Notes under the pieces: generated by a model
Told to the model about the DNA's origin: nothing
Database searches by the model: none
What the model saw: only the letters and a program-made list of their open reading frames with translations
Assembly: GCF_001675285.1 (NCBI RefSeq)
Contig: NZ_LSGQ01000003.1
Location: forward strand, 608,265-672,264
DNA from: Elizabethkingia miricola
Lineage (GTDB): Bacteria; Bacteroidota; Bacteroidia; Flavobacteriales; Weeksellaceae
Direction of reading: 5' to 3'
DNA length: 64,000 bases
Program-made: the position numbers and the translations under genes
Part shown: positions 18,127 through 26,894 of the stretch, one piece after another
Layout: the number at the start of each line of letters is the position of its first letter
Position numbering within the stretch: position 1 is the stretch's first letter

Positions 18127-18568
18127 GCAATTGTTGGTATGAATATCGCTGGAAAATAATCAGTATCCGAAAACTATTGTTATTCGATTACTGAAGGTAG
18201 ACATCTATTCTTTTACAAACTTTATTTTTTAGAATGATCGGATGAAAATAATTCTATTTTTATTCTTGATTTTTTAATGTTTTGTATTTTTAAATATAAA
18301 TGAATTATTTTTTTGAATATTATAATTCCTAGATTTATTGTTGTGGGGCTATAGTAGGCAGAGGTTATCGGTTATACTATTATATTCTTATACAGACTGA
18401 AAATGTCTTGCGTATTAATATTTCTATAATCTTCGATTTAGTAATAATATATTTTCAATTTTTCTCATCTATATGGAATGCTGTCCGTAAGGTAATAAGG
18501 GTTATTGTTTTCTTAATAATAAATTCTTATTTGTCTGAAATTAAATTTTAAATGCTAATTGACTAAAT
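18127..18568. other. AT-rich intergenic region, no feature supported
   Basis: About 440 bp between the fimbrillin terminator and the TPR-AraC gene is very AT-rich, with no ORF that I would support, no clear promoter box and no stable hairpin. It presumably contains the promoter of the downstream regulator. Confidence 0.4.
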
Positions 18569-20149
18569 ATGAGGAAGGTTGTTTTAGCAGTTTTCTATTT
18601 TTTAGCAGTTTTATCATACGCCCAAAATAAAAATGGCAATACTATAGTATACGATAAAACAATTCTGATGACATCACAGAATGACTTCCTGAAAGCATTG
18701 AAGGCAGCAGATTCTTTGTATGTAAAAGCAGAAACACCATTGTTAAAGACGAAAAGTCTTATGCTTTCTGCACTCCTTTACCATCGGTCCGGGGATATCG
18801 GTAAATGCATAGAATATGCTATAAAGGCAGAAGAAACTATAGATCAGACGAATCTGATTGAATGGAAGGCTCAGGTTTATATTTTTCTGGCTACCCAATA
18901 TCGCATTCTAAAGCTTTATAGTCATTCTAAAAAATACATGGATAAAGCTTTTAATACCACTAAGATAATTCAGAATAAAAAAGTTTCAGGTTCCATAAAT
19001 GGCTTGATGTGGCAGGAAATTGCCTATTATGAAATAGAAAAAAAAGATTACAGAAAGTCAATAGAGAGTGTACTGAAATCACAGCAGTTCTTTAACGTAT
19101 CGGAATATCATGATGATTTCTCGGAGGCCAGTAATGAACAGATTTTAGGACTGAATTATTACCATCTTAATAATATGGATGCCTCACTCCGGCATTACCG
19201 GAAAGCTGTGTATATAGCGAAGAGCATGCCTGATTATTGTGTTAAAGGATTTATATACAATGGCCTGGCAAAAGTGTATCTGAGTAAAGATAACTTAAAG
19301 CAGACTAAAAAGTATGTGGAATTGGCTTCGGGGATAGCCAATGAATCAAACTGTCTTCAGCTAAAGAATGAAGTGTATGATACTTTCCACAGGTATTATA
19401 CTATTGTTCAGGACGTGGAAGGACTTGCAATAATACAGGAGAAACGAGATTCGGTAACAGATCTTCTGACAAACAGATCCAGCTTATTTATCAATGATTT
19501 CTATCAGAAGATGGATAAAAAGAATAATATCCTTCAACAGAAAAATCATGTTAAAAACTGGATCATTATAGTGATATGTTTGGTGCTAATGATTAATATA
19601 ATCTACTTTACCCAGTACCGGGAGAATTTTAAAACGACATTTACCAAACTTAACCGAATTCTGAAAAAGAAAATTCCTGAAAAGAATAAGCTGAAAGAAA
19701 TTCATAAAAATTCTGTTGCTGTATTGAATATTGCAAAGCTGGAGGACAATGAAACAGACGATAGCGAAACAGGGATAATAATGACGCATGCTACAGAACA
19801 GAAATTATTGTTACGTTTGCGAGAGTTTGAAAACTCTACACTCTTCACAAAGAAAAATATTTCGCTTTCTTATCTGGCAACGTATTGTGGAGCCAATACC
19901 CGGTATATTTCTTATATCATCAATACCTATAAGAAAAAAGACTTTAACAATTACATCAATGAACTGAGGATAAAATATATTGTATTTAAGCTGGAAAAAA
20001 TGCCGCAATACAGAAAATATAAAGTAGCAACGCTAGCAGACGAAGCAGGTTTTTCTTCTCCAAATAAATTTGCAACCGTATTCAAAAAGGAAGTTTCTGT
20101 TTCGCCCTCTTTGTACATAAAACATTTGGATGATGTGGCAGCCGGATAA
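18569..20149 (+). CDS. Membrane-bound TPR protein with C-terminal AraC-type DNA-binding domain
   Basis: This 526-residue protein has a signal peptide (MRKVVLAVFYFLAVLSYAQ), then about 300 residues of TPR-like helical repeats in the periplasm. One transmembrane helix follows near 331-351 (IIIVICLVLMINIIYFTQY), then a cytoplasmic AraC-type HTH in the last ~110 residues, with ISLSYLATYCGANTRYISY and ADEAGFSSPNKFATVFKKE. This one-component architecture is common in flavobacteria and transduces envelope signals straight to DNA. Position next to the fimbrillin gene suggests that gene as a target, but this is inference. It faces the convergent methyltransferase gene 8 bp away. Confidence 0.9.
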   Translation: MRKVVLAVFYFLAVLSYAQNKNGNTIVYDKTILMTSQNDFLKALKAADSLYVKAETPLLKTKSLMLSALLYHRSGDIGKCIEYAIKAEETIDQTNLIEWKAQVYIFLATQYRILKLYSHSKKYMDKAFNTTKIIQNKKVSGSINGLMWQEIAYYEIEKKDYRKSIESVLKSQQFFNVSEYHDDFSEASNEQILGLNYYHLNNMDASLRHYRKAVYIAKSMPDYCVKGFIYNGLAKVYLSKDNLKQTKKYVELASGIANESNCLQLKNEVYDTFHRYYTIVQDVEGLAIIQEKRDSVTDLLTNRSSLFINDFYQKMDKKNNILQQKNHVKNWIIIVICLVLMINIIYFTQYRENFKTTFTKLNRILKKKIPEKNKLKEIHKNSVAVLNIAKLEDNETDDSETGIIMTHATEQKLLLRLREFENSTLFTKKNISLSYLATYCGANTRYISYIINTYKKKDFNNYINELRIKYIVFKLEKMPQYRKYKVATLADEAGFSSPNKFATVFKKEVSVSPSLYIKHLDDVAAG

Positions 20150-20157
20150 AAAAATAA

Positions 20158-20778
20158 TTAATCAGTCCGCTTTTTAAAACTGCAGAATATAAAGTTCTGA
20201 GATGTATTGAAAGGAGTTGTGTGGTCTTCAGTCATACAGCTTAGTTTATCAAATTTATTTTCCAGTTTTAGAGACAAAGATTGTTCATCATATTGCATAA
20301 TCTCGAGTCCACTGCATTTGGTTGGTCCGTTTACAGAAAAAGTTCCGATAATCATGTATCTGGTAACATAACGTTCAGCAATGTCAATGTATTTTGCAAT
20401 CTGTTCCGGTGTTGTCAGAAAATGAAAAGTAGCCCTGTCATGCCAGATGTCATAACGGGTTTCAGGGGCAAAACTGGTGATATCACTTACAATCCATTTT
20501 ATCTTTTCAGCATCTTTTCCGAGGCGTTTTTTTGCTCTTTCCAATGCTTTTGCTGAAATATCCAGTACGGAGATGTTTTCATAACCCTCGAGAAGGAGGA
20601 AGTCTACTAAATTACTATCACCGCCTCCAATATCAATTATGGATGCGGTTTTGTCTGATCCAAATGAATGTATAAAATCCAGTGATGTTTTTGGAACCTC
20701 TTGTGTCCAGCTTACCTGATCCGGATTTTTAGTTTCATAAACGGTTTCCCAGTGATTTTTTCTAGTTGAATCTTCCAT
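20158..20778 (-). CDS. Class I SAM-dependent methyltransferase
   Basis: From the ATG at 20778 (206 residues, MEDSTRKNHWETVYETKNPD) this is a Methyltransf_11/25-type enzyme. Motif I is IIDIGGGDSNLVDFLL, the acidic residue ending beta-2 is in ISVLDISAKALERAKKRLG, and motif IV is YDIWHDRATFHFL. The N-terminal HWETVYETK opening is typical of small-molecule or thiopurine-like methyltransferases. The upstream ATG at 20799 would add seven residues. Substrate unknown. Monocistronic; the stop faces the TPR-AraC gene. Confidence 0.88.
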   Translation of the reverse strand: MEDSTRKNHWETVYETKNPDQVSWTQEVPKTSLDFIHSFGSDKTASIIDIGGGDSNLVDFLLLEGYENISVLDISAKALERAKKRLGKDAEKIKWIVSDITSFAPETRYDIWHDRATFHFLTTPEQIAKYIDIAERYVTRYMIIGTFSVNGPTKCSGLEIMQYDEQSLSLKLENKFDKLSCMTEDHTTPFNTSQNFIFCSFKKRTD

Positions 20779-20857
20779 GCATGTAATCTTATAAATCAAA
20801 TGTACGGAATCCGGTAAAAGTACCAGCTTAAAAAGTTTTCTTCCAGGAACAAAAAAA

Positions 20858-21427
20858 CTAACGCCTGCCGGTAAGACATTTTAGAGCAACTTCACCATTG
20901 TCCAGAGGAGTTATCCCTGAGAAAAAGAATTCCTGCTTGTTGCAATTCCCTTTAAACAAAGGGATACCATCTCCTAAAATTACGGGATACAGGATAATGT
21001 GATATTCGTCTATGAGATCAAATGCTAATATGGATTGGAACAGTGCCGGACTTCCAAATATGACAATGGATTTGCCTCTTTTCTGTTTTAATTTCTTTAT
21101 GTATTCCGGTATATCCTTATGTATGATTGCTGTGCTTTTATCCGGTGCATCTATTGTTGTTGAGGCAATAACTTTCCGGGTGGAATTGTACCATGTTGAA
21201 TAACGCACTTCGGAAAGGCTGGCCTCAGGTCTTTTAAATGCATCCGGCCAATAAGTATTCAGTAGCTGAAAAGTAGTCCGCCCTGCGAGAATTGTATCAG
21301 CATTTTCAGCAATACTGCAGACATAATCCAGGTTGTTACTCCCGGGATTTAAACCATCAAAACTTCCGTCTGTATTGGCAATATAGCCATCCAGAGAGGT
21401 GTGTACAATGAAAATTAACTTACGCAT
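20858..21427 (-). CDS. Dihydrofolate reductase-family protein (RibD C-terminal domain)
   Basis: This 189-residue protein has the RibD_C/DHFR-like fold: MRKLIFIVHTSLDGYIANTD at the start, AENADTILAGRTTFQLLNTYW (the GR-T nucleotide-binding turn), SIVIFGSPALFQSILAFDLI and the late ILGDGIPLFKG motif. This family (YyaP/YwjB type) contains stand-alone reductases of unknown substrate; it is not the trimethoprim target FolA. Monocistronic on the minus strand, divergent from the TetR gene. Confidence 0.9.
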   Translation of the reverse strand: MRKLIFIVHTSLDGYIANTDGSFDGLNPGSNNLDYVCSIAENADTILAGRTTFQLLNTYWPDAFKRPEASLSEVRYSTWYNSTRKVIASTTIDAPDKSTAIIHKDIPEYIKKLKQKRGKSIVIFGSPALFQSILAFDLIDEYHIILYPVILGDGIPLFKGNCNKQEFFFSGITPLDNGEVALKCLTGRR

Positions 21428-21567
21428 AACAGATATTTTTTTGAGATAATAAAATTATTCAATATCAGATTCAACTTATATTGTCCTATGGCAAGAATTT
21501 AATTTTATTCTCTGATTTACAATAAGTAAACAATCGCTATGGATGGGCATAAAAATAATTCTTTTTA

Positions 21568-21591
21568 AAAATATACCAATTGGTATATTTT
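21568..21591. promoter_or_regulatory. TetR-family operator O1, upstream of tetR
   Basis: A perfect 24-bp palindrome with the core ATACCAATTGGTAT is centred between 21579 and 21580. Near-identical sites occur before the thiolase genes at 22231-22254 and 26859-26882. It ends 5 bp before the -7 box of tetR, covering the -33 region, so binding should repress tetR itself. Confidence 0.9.
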
Positions 21592-21596
21592 GTTTG

Positions 21597-21604
21597 TATA
21601 TTTG
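21597..21604 (+). promoter_or_regulatory. -7 box of the tetR promoter
   Basis: TATATTTG matches the Bacteroidota sigma consensus TAnnTTTG exactly and lies 15 bp upstream of the first ATG of the TetR gene and immediately downstream of operator O1. The transcript leader would be only about 8 nt from the first ATG or 14 nt from the second. Confidence 0.7.
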
Positions 21605-21618
21605 TCTTACAATTCTGA

Positions 21619-22218
21619 ATGAAAATGAACAAAGCTGAGAAAACGAAACTATTTATTATTGAGAAAACAGCTCCGATGTTTAATACAAAGGGATATGCGG
21701 CTACTTCGCTGTCGGATATCACGGAGGTGACCGGATTGTCTAAAGGTAGTATTTACGGGAATTTTGATAGCAAAGATGAGGTAGTAACTGAAGCATTTAA
21801 ATACAATGCAGCTCTTTTATATAAAGGATTTGAGGAGGCAATGAGTACTGCTGATAATGCCTATATGCGTCTGCGTGCTTTTGTTAATTTTTATAGAGAC
21901 AATTGGAATCAGATATACAGTATTGGTGGATGTCCAATGCTGAATGCTGCTACGGAAGCCGATGATCATTTGTTATTCCTTCAGGAAGTTGTGAAGAAAT
22001 ATTTTATGATCTGGCATAAAAGAATTGTCCACGTTATTGAAGAAGGGAAAGCAGAAGGCGCTTTCAAAGCGGAAACCAATTCTGACCAATATGCCTATAC
22101 GATTATGATGCTGATTGAGGGAGGAGTGCTACTATCCAGAACACTTGGAAGTACAACACAATTAAATATTGCATTGGACCGTATTCTGAAAATTATTGAT
22201 GAAGAAATAAAAGTTTAA
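21619..22218 (+). CDS. TetR/AcrR-family repressor of the acyl-CoA/thiolase regulon
   Basis: This 199-residue protein has an N-terminal TetR helix-turn-helix (TSLSDITEVTGLSKGSIYGN, about residues 28-50) followed by a helical ligand-binding domain. The C-terminal part, with a YSIGGCPMLNAATEADD segment, resembles TetR_C domains seen in regulators of fatty-acid or quinone/nitroreductase genes. Three copies of one palindrome, in front of this gene and two thiolase genes, define its likely regulon. An acyl-CoA or fatty acid is the likely inducer (inference). An ATG two codons downstream is an alternative start. Confidence 0.93.
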   Translation: MKMNKAEKTKLFIIEKTAPMFNTKGYAATSLSDITEVTGLSKGSIYGNFDSKDEVVTEAFKYNAALLYKGFEEAMSTADNAYMRLRAFVNFYRDNWNQIYSIGGCPMLNAATEADDHLLFLQEVVKKYFMIWHKRIVHVIEEGKAEGAFKAETNSDQYAYTIMMLIEGGVLLSRTLGSTTQLNIALDRILKIIDEEIKV

Positions 22219-22230
22219 TTTTTTTAATTA

Positions 22231-22254
22231 AAAATATACCGATTGGTATATTAT
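22231..22254. promoter_or_regulatory. TetR-family operator O2, upstream of the thiolase-lpdA operon
   Basis: The palindrome ATACCGATTGGTAT with AAAAT/ATATT flanks is one mismatch from the symmetrical core of O1. It sits 12 bp after the tetR stop and runs into the annotated ATG at 22253. The overlap is one reason to prefer the second ATG (22265) as start of the thiolase. Confidence 0.9.
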
Positions 22255-22264
22255 GGAATTTGAT

Positions 22265-23437
22265 ATGGAAAATGTTTTTATTGTAGCAGCTAAACGTACA
22301 CCTGTCGGTGGGCTTCTTGGTAGCCTGGCTTCTTACACTGCTACTCAGCTTGGAGCTTTAGTTATTAAAGCCATTTATAATGAAGTACAAATACCTGAAT
22401 CTGCTGTAGACAGTGTGTATTTAGGAAATGTTCTGAATGCAGGTGTCGGACAGTCACCAGCTCGCCAGGCTGCCCGATTTGCTGGCGTCCCGGATGATAA
22501 AGATGCTACCACTGTTAATAAAGTTTGCGCTGCGGGAATGAAAGCTGTTATTTTCGGAGCCCAACAAATTCAATTGGGTATTGATGATGTGGTACTGGCA
22601 GGCGGAATGGAGAGTATGAGTAACACACCGCATTATGTTTATATGCGGAACGGAAACAAACTCGGCCATGCAACGCTTACAGATGGAATGATCAAGGACG
22701 GTTTGTGGGACGTCTACCACGATTTTCATATGGGAAATGCTGCGGAGATCGGGATCAGACACTTTGGTTTTACAAGAGAGCAACTGGATGATTATGCGTT
22801 AAACTCGTATAAACGCGCACAGGAAGCTACGCAAAAAGGAAAATTCAGAAATGAGATTGTATCAGTACCTGTCCGACATAAAAAGGAGGAGAGCTTTTTT
22901 GTAGAAGATGAAGATATATATAAAGTAATTCCTGAAAAAATGGCCAGCCTGCCATCTGTATTCGAAAAAGACGGGCTGCTGACAGCTGCAAATTCCAGTA
23001 ATCTGAATGATGGTGCATCGGTTCTTTTGCTGGCTTCGGAAGATGCTGTTGCAAAATATAACCTGAAACCTTTAGCTAAAATTATTGGTTATGCAGATGC
23101 TGCACAAGCTCCGGAATGGTTTACCACTGCACCGGCAATAGCAATTCCTAAGGCACTGAAAAAAGCAGGATTGCAATTAGAAGATATCGATTACTATGAA
23201 ATTAATGAAGCTTATGCTTCGGTTGTCCTTTCAATGCAGGAACTTTTAGGAATTTCTCCGGATAAGATCAATGTTTATGGCGGAGCTGTTGCTATCGGTC
23301 ATCCGATAGGAGCTTCCGGAGCAAGGATTCTCACAACTCTTACACATGTATTGCAACAGGAAAACGGAAAATATGGTGTAGCGGCTATTTGCAATGGCGG
23401 TGGGGGAGCAAGTGCAATAGTAATAGAGAAAATGTAA
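22265..23437 (+). CDS. Acetyl-CoA C-acetyltransferase (thiolase)
   Basis: This thiolase of 390 residues is counted from the ATG at 22265 (MENVFIVAAKRTPVGG). The earlier in-frame ATG at 22253 lies inside operator O2. Catalytic elements are present: the acyl-accepting Cys88 in NKVCAAGMKAV, the NEAYAS segment, the His in GGAVAIGHPIGASGAR, and the second Cys in ICNGGGGAS near the C-terminus. It condenses two acetyl-CoA or cleaves 3-ketoacyl-CoA. It is followed 17 bp later by lpdA, then a PaaI thioesterase. Control by the adjacent TetR is very likely. The sequence favours the AtoB/biosynthetic type but chain length is not decided. Confidence 0.93.
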   Translation: MENVFIVAAKRTPVGGLLGSLASYTATQLGALVIKAIYNEVQIPESAVDSVYLGNVLNAGVGQSPARQAARFAGVPDDKDATTVNKVCAAGMKAVIFGAQQIQLGIDDVVLAGGMESMSNTPHYVYMRNGNKLGHATLTDGMIKDGLWDVYHDFHMGNAAEIGIRHFGFTREQLDDYALNSYKRAQEATQKGKFRNEIVSVPVRHKKEESFFVEDEDIYKVIPEKMASLPSVFEKDGLLTAANSSNLNDGASVLLLASEDAVAKYNLKPLAKIIGYADAAQAPEWFTTAPAIAIPKALKKAGLQLEDIDYYEINEAYASVVLSMQELLGISPDKINVYGGAVAIGHPIGASGARILTTLTHVLQQENGKYGVAAICNGGGGASAIVIEKM

Positions 23438-23454
23438 GAAAGCATTAAAATAAA

Positions 23455-24861
23455 TTGGATATGGAAAATTATGATGTTACCGTTATAGGTTCAGGCCCCG
23501 GAGGATATGTGGCAGCTATAAGAAGCGCTCAGTTGGGATACCGTACATTACTGGTAGAGAAATATAATACTTTGGGTGGTACCTGTACCAATGTAGGATG
23601 TATTCCTACAAAAGCTTTGCTGGACAGTACCCATCATTATTCAGATGCACTGAAAAAGTTCAGCCAACACGGAATTAAACTGGATACAATTGGATTGGAC
23701 TTCGGGCAAATGTTCCGGAGAAAAGCCGATGTTGTTCAAAAGAATACGGAAGGATTGGAATTTCTGATGAAGAAAAATAATATTACCCGTATAACAGGCG
23801 CAGCTTCTTTTGTGGATAACTCGACAATTGAAATCCGAAATGAAGGAACTGTGCAAAAAGTGACTTCTAAAAATTTTATTATTGCCACAGGTTCTAAGCC
23901 ATCGGCTTTACCCGGAATTAATATAGACAAAGAAAGGATTATAACTTCTACGGAAGCACTTTCTCTGAAGGAACTTCCAAAAAGTATGGTTATTATTGGA
24001 GGTGGAGTAATTGGTGTAGAAATGGCTTCCGTCTTTAACAGATTAGGAACTGAGGTGAGTATTCTGGAATATGCAGATCATCTGATTTCTGCAATGGACC
24101 ATGAGCTGGGGAAAACACTGCAAAAAATACTGAAGAAAGACGGGATGGATATTCGCCTGCAGCAGGCAGTTTATAAAGCTGAGAACCTTGGTGATCATAC
24201 AAAAGTATACTTCAGAGACAAAAATGGAATTGAAAACTCTTTGGCAGCAGACTATATATTAGTAGCTGTGGGACGGAGACCATATACTGAAAATCTGGGG
24301 CTTGAAAATACCGGAGTGAAGCTGGATGAACGGGGATTTATTATAACAGACGAAAAATTGCAGACTTCGGTTCCCGGGATATATGCTATCGGAGATGTAA
24401 TCGGTGGTGCAATGTTGGCGCATAAAGCCGAAGAAGAAGGTGTTTTTGTTGCAGAAACGATTGATGGGCAGAAACCTCATATTCACTACGGACGTATTCC
24501 TTCTGTTGTTTATACATGGCCTGAGGTAGCCTCAGTAGGTGCTACAGAAGAAGAGCTGAAAAAGAATAATATAGATTATCAGTCCGGAAAGTTTCCTTTC
24601 TCAGCCAGCGCAAGAGCTCGTGCTTCTATGGATATGGAAGGTTTTGCAAAGGTATTGGTAGATCCTAAATACGGTGAAATTCTTGGCGTACACATCATTG
24701 GCCCAAGGGCTGCAGACAGTATTGCTCAGGCGGTAGTGGCGCTGGAATATGAAGTAACTGCAAAGGATATGTTCAGTATTTCGTATGCCCATCCAACTTA
24801 TACAGAAGTGCTAAAAGAAGCCTATATGCTAGCATATGGTCAGCCGGCAATTAATATCTGA
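23455..24861 (+). CDS. lpdA: Dihydrolipoyl dehydrogenase
   Basis: This 468-residue flavoprotein is complete. The FAD-binding VIGSGPGGYVAAIRSAQLG is followed by the redox-active disulfide GGTCTNVGCIPTKALL, the NAD-binding motif IIGGGVIGVEMASVFNRLG, the second FAD motif IYAIGDVIGGAMLAHKA, and the C-terminal catalytic SYAHPTYTEVLKEA (His-Glu pair). It reoxidises the lipoyl group of 2-oxoacid dehydrogenase or glycine cleavage complexes. No E1 or E2 gene is nearby, so this is probably an extra copy, here grouped with a thiolase under TetR control; a second housekeeping copy would be expected elsewhere. Confidence 0.95.
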   Translation: MDMENYDVTVIGSGPGGYVAAIRSAQLGYRTLLVEKYNTLGGTCTNVGCIPTKALLDSTHHYSDALKKFSQHGIKLDTIGLDFGQMFRRKADVVQKNTEGLEFLMKKNNITRITGAASFVDNSTIEIRNEGTVQKVTSKNFIIATGSKPSALPGINIDKERIITSTEALSLKELPKSMVIIGGGVIGVEMASVFNRLGTEVSILEYADHLISAMDHELGKTLQKILKKDGMDIRLQQAVYKAENLGDHTKVYFRDKNGIENSLAADYILVAVGRRPYTENLGLENTGVKLDERGFIITDEKLQTSVPGIYAIGDVIGGAMLAHKAEEEGVFVAETIDGQKPHIHYGRIPSVVYTWPEVASVGATEEELKKNNIDYQSGKFPFSASARARASMDMEGFAKVLVDPKYGEILGVHIIGPRAADSIAQAVVALEYEVTAKDMFSISYAHPTYTEVLKEAYMLAYGQPAINI

Positions 24862-24978
24862 AAAACTCTGGACTAATGCATTTTAGCTATTGAAGTTATA
24901 TATATTTAAAATACCTTTTCAAAGTCTTCATGCTTATTATAGAGTAGATTTGTTTCACACCAGATTATAACAAAATAT

Positions 24979-25452
24979 ATGGAAAAAGTACCTGTGCTGG
25001 ATTATCTCAGAAAAGTTGTGAATCATGAATCTATTGAAGGATACGTTACGTTTTTGCAATACCCGACAGCGATTTCGGAAACATTAAAATTTAAGCTTAC
25101 CGGAATTGATCATGGAGAAGCTCATGTTTCTTTAAAAACTGATGTGAAAATTCATGCGAATCAACAAGGCACTGTACATGGTGGGATGTTGTGTGAGTTG
25201 GCAGATGCAGCTATAGGAACAGCGCATTCCACTGTAATAGAAGAGGGAGAGAGTTTTACCAGTATTGAGCTGAAAATTAATTTTTTCAGACCTGTATGGA
25301 ATGATACGCTGGTTGCTTATGCAAAACCCATTCAAAGGGGCAGAACAATTACAGTTTATCAGTGTACCATTGAAAATGAAATGGGTAAACAGGTAGCAAC
25401 GGTTCTGAGTACGGTGATGACTTTGCGAGGTGACAAGGCAAAAGGAAGGTAA
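24979..25452 (+). CDS. PaaI-family hotdog-fold thioesterase
   Basis: This 157-residue single hotdog domain carries the PaaI/4HBT signature: NQQGTVHGGMLCELADAA, with the HGG turn and the catalytic acidic residue (Glu) on the following helix, then SIELKINFFRPVW. It hydrolyses acyl-CoA thioesters, probably medium-chain or aryl-CoA. It lies 117 bp after lpdA on the same strand and is the last gene before a bidirectional terminator, so it may belong to the TetR-controlled operon as an acyl-CoA overflow valve (inference). Confidence 0.88.
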   Translation: MEKVPVLDYLRKVVNHESIEGYVTFLQYPTAISETLKFKLTGIDHGEAHVSLKTDVKIHANQQGTVHGGMLCELADAAIGTAHSTVIEEGESFTSIELKINFFRPVWNDTLVAYAKPIQRGRTITVYQCTIENEMGKQVATVLSTVMTLRGDKAKGR

Positions 25453-25510
25453 TAAGTATAAAAAGACAAAAAATAATAGTAATAAGTTAAAGTAGATTAA
25501 ATTGTAAAAA

Positions 25511-25532
25511 GGGAGGCTGCTATCAGTCTCCC
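25511..25532. terminator. Bidirectional rho-independent terminator between convergent operons
   Basis: A 9-bp stem (GGGAGGCTG with CAGTCTCCC, one G-T pair) and a CTAT loop have TTTT on the plus side and TTTTT on the minus side. It lies between the stop of the thioesterase gene (25452) and the stop of the convergent thiolase (25558). Confidence 0.85.
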
Positions 25533-25557
25533 TTTTCTCATCTTTTTATTCCAAAAT

Positions 25558-26826
25558 TTATTTTTCTATAATCATGGTGACTCCCTGTCCGCGGGCTGCA
25601 CAAATAGAAATAAATCCTTTTCCATTGCCCTTCTCATTCAGGAGCTTAGCCAGTGTAGCAATAATTCGTCCGCCGGTAGCGGCAAACGGATGAGCAGCTG
25701 CGAGGCTACCTCCTTTTACATTTAATTTTTCGGGATCAACTTTTCCCAGAGCATCCTGCAGACCAAATTGCAAAGCCAATTCTTTTGTTTCCCAGATTTT
25801 CAGTGTTGCCAGAATTTGTGCGGCAAAAGCTTCATGAATTTCATAATAATCAAAGTCCTCCAGCTTCATATTTGCTTTTTTCAGCATCCTGTCAGCTGCA
25901 AAAACAGGTGCCAGAAGCAAATTTTGCCTGTTCTGCACATATTCAATTCCGGCAAGTTCAGCATAGGTGATATAAGCCAGAATCGGAAGACCATTTGCTT
26001 CAGCCCATTCTTCACTGGCCAGTAATATCGTAGATGCTCCGTCTGTAAAAGGAGTTGAATTACCAGCAGTTAGCGTCCCGTTCTTTTTATCAAAAGCTGG
26101 TTTTAGGGATGCGAGTTTTTCCAGACTGGTATCTCTTCGAAGGTTGTTATCTTCTTTTACATTCAGATAAGGAGTAATCATATCTTCATAAAACCCTTCA
26201 TCGTAGGCTTTGGCCAGTTTTTGGTGGCTCTTTAAAGATAAAGCATCCTGTTCCTCTCTGGAGATGTGGTAATATTTAGCTGTTAACTCAGTATGTTCAC
26301 CCATGACCAGACCGGTTTCAGGTTCCTGGCCTTTGTATGGGATAGGAAACCAGTCTTTTAGTGAGGGTCTGAGTAATTGTTTTATTTTACCAAAAGTACT
26401 TTTCTCTTTATTAGCATTCAGTAAAGCTTTTCTTAACCGAAGACTGCTTTCAAACGGGATATTACTCATTACCTCTACACCACAGGCAATACCACAGTCT
26501 ATTTGCCCGAGAGCTATTTTGTTAGCAATATAAATAGCGGCCTCAATTCCGGTATCACATGCCTGTTGAAGATCACAACCCGGGGTTGCCGGATCCAGAT
26601 TGGTTTTCATTACAGTTTCCCGGATCAGATTACTTTCGGAGATGTGCTTAATAACTGCACCTCCGGCAACTTCTCCTAATAATTTTCCCTGAAGGTTATA
26701 TTTGTTAATAAGTCCCTGAAGAGCCGAAAGAAGAAGATCCTGATTGGTTGTATTGGCAAAGACGGTATTGTACCTTACAAAAGGAGTTCTGTTATAGCCG
26801 ACTATTGCTACTTTTTTAACATTCAT
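25558..26826 (-). CDS. Acetyl-CoA C-acyltransferase (second thiolase, FadA/FadI-like)
   Basis: This 422-residue thiolase is distinct from the one at 22265. The active-site Cys is in DLQQACDTGIEAAIYIANK, His in GGSLAAAHPFAATGGRI, and Cys in SICAARGQGVTMIIEK. The 420-residue length and the extended loop region (NKEKSTFGKIKQLLRPSLKD) are typical of the FadI or trifunctional-protein-like beta-oxidation thiolases. It has its own copy of the TetR operator, 33 bp upstream of its ATG, so it is probably co-regulated with the tetR-side operon although on the opposite strand. Confidence 0.93.
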   Translation of the reverse strand: MNVKKVAIVGYNRTPFVRYNTVFANTTNQDLLLSALQGLINKYNLQGKLLGEVAGGAVIKHISESNLIRETVMKTNLDPATPGCDLQQACDTGIEAAIYIANKIALGQIDCGIACGVEVMSNIPFESSLRLRKALLNANKEKSTFGKIKQLLRPSLKDWFPIPYKGQEPETGLVMGEHTELTAKYYHISREEQDALSLKSHQKLAKAYDEGFYEDMITPYLNVKEDNNLRRDTSLEKLASLKPAFDKKNGTLTAGNSTPFTDGASTILLASEEWAEANGLPILAYITYAELAGIEYVQNRQNLLLAPVFAADRMLKKANMKLEDFDYYEIHEAFAAQILATLKIWETKELALQFGLQDALGKVDPEKLNVKGGSLAAAHPFAATGGRIIATLAKLLNEKGNGKGFISICAARGQGVTMIIEK

Positions 26827-26847
26827 GTTATTATTTTTGAAACGTAT

Positions 26848-26882
26848 TAAAGTTACGAAAAATATACCAATCGGTATTTTAA
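26848..26882 (-). promoter_or_regulatory. TetR-family operator O3 and promoter of the second thiolase
   Basis: ATACCAATCGGTAT (minus strand ATACCGATTGGTAT, identical to the O2 core) occupies the centre of 26859-26882. On the minus strand it is followed at 26855-26848 by TAACTTTA, a 7/8 match to the -7 box TAnnTTTG. Operator-to-box geometry is nearly the same as at tetR, supporting repression by one regulator. Confidence 0.88.
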
Positions 26883-26894
26883 TTGAATGTTATT

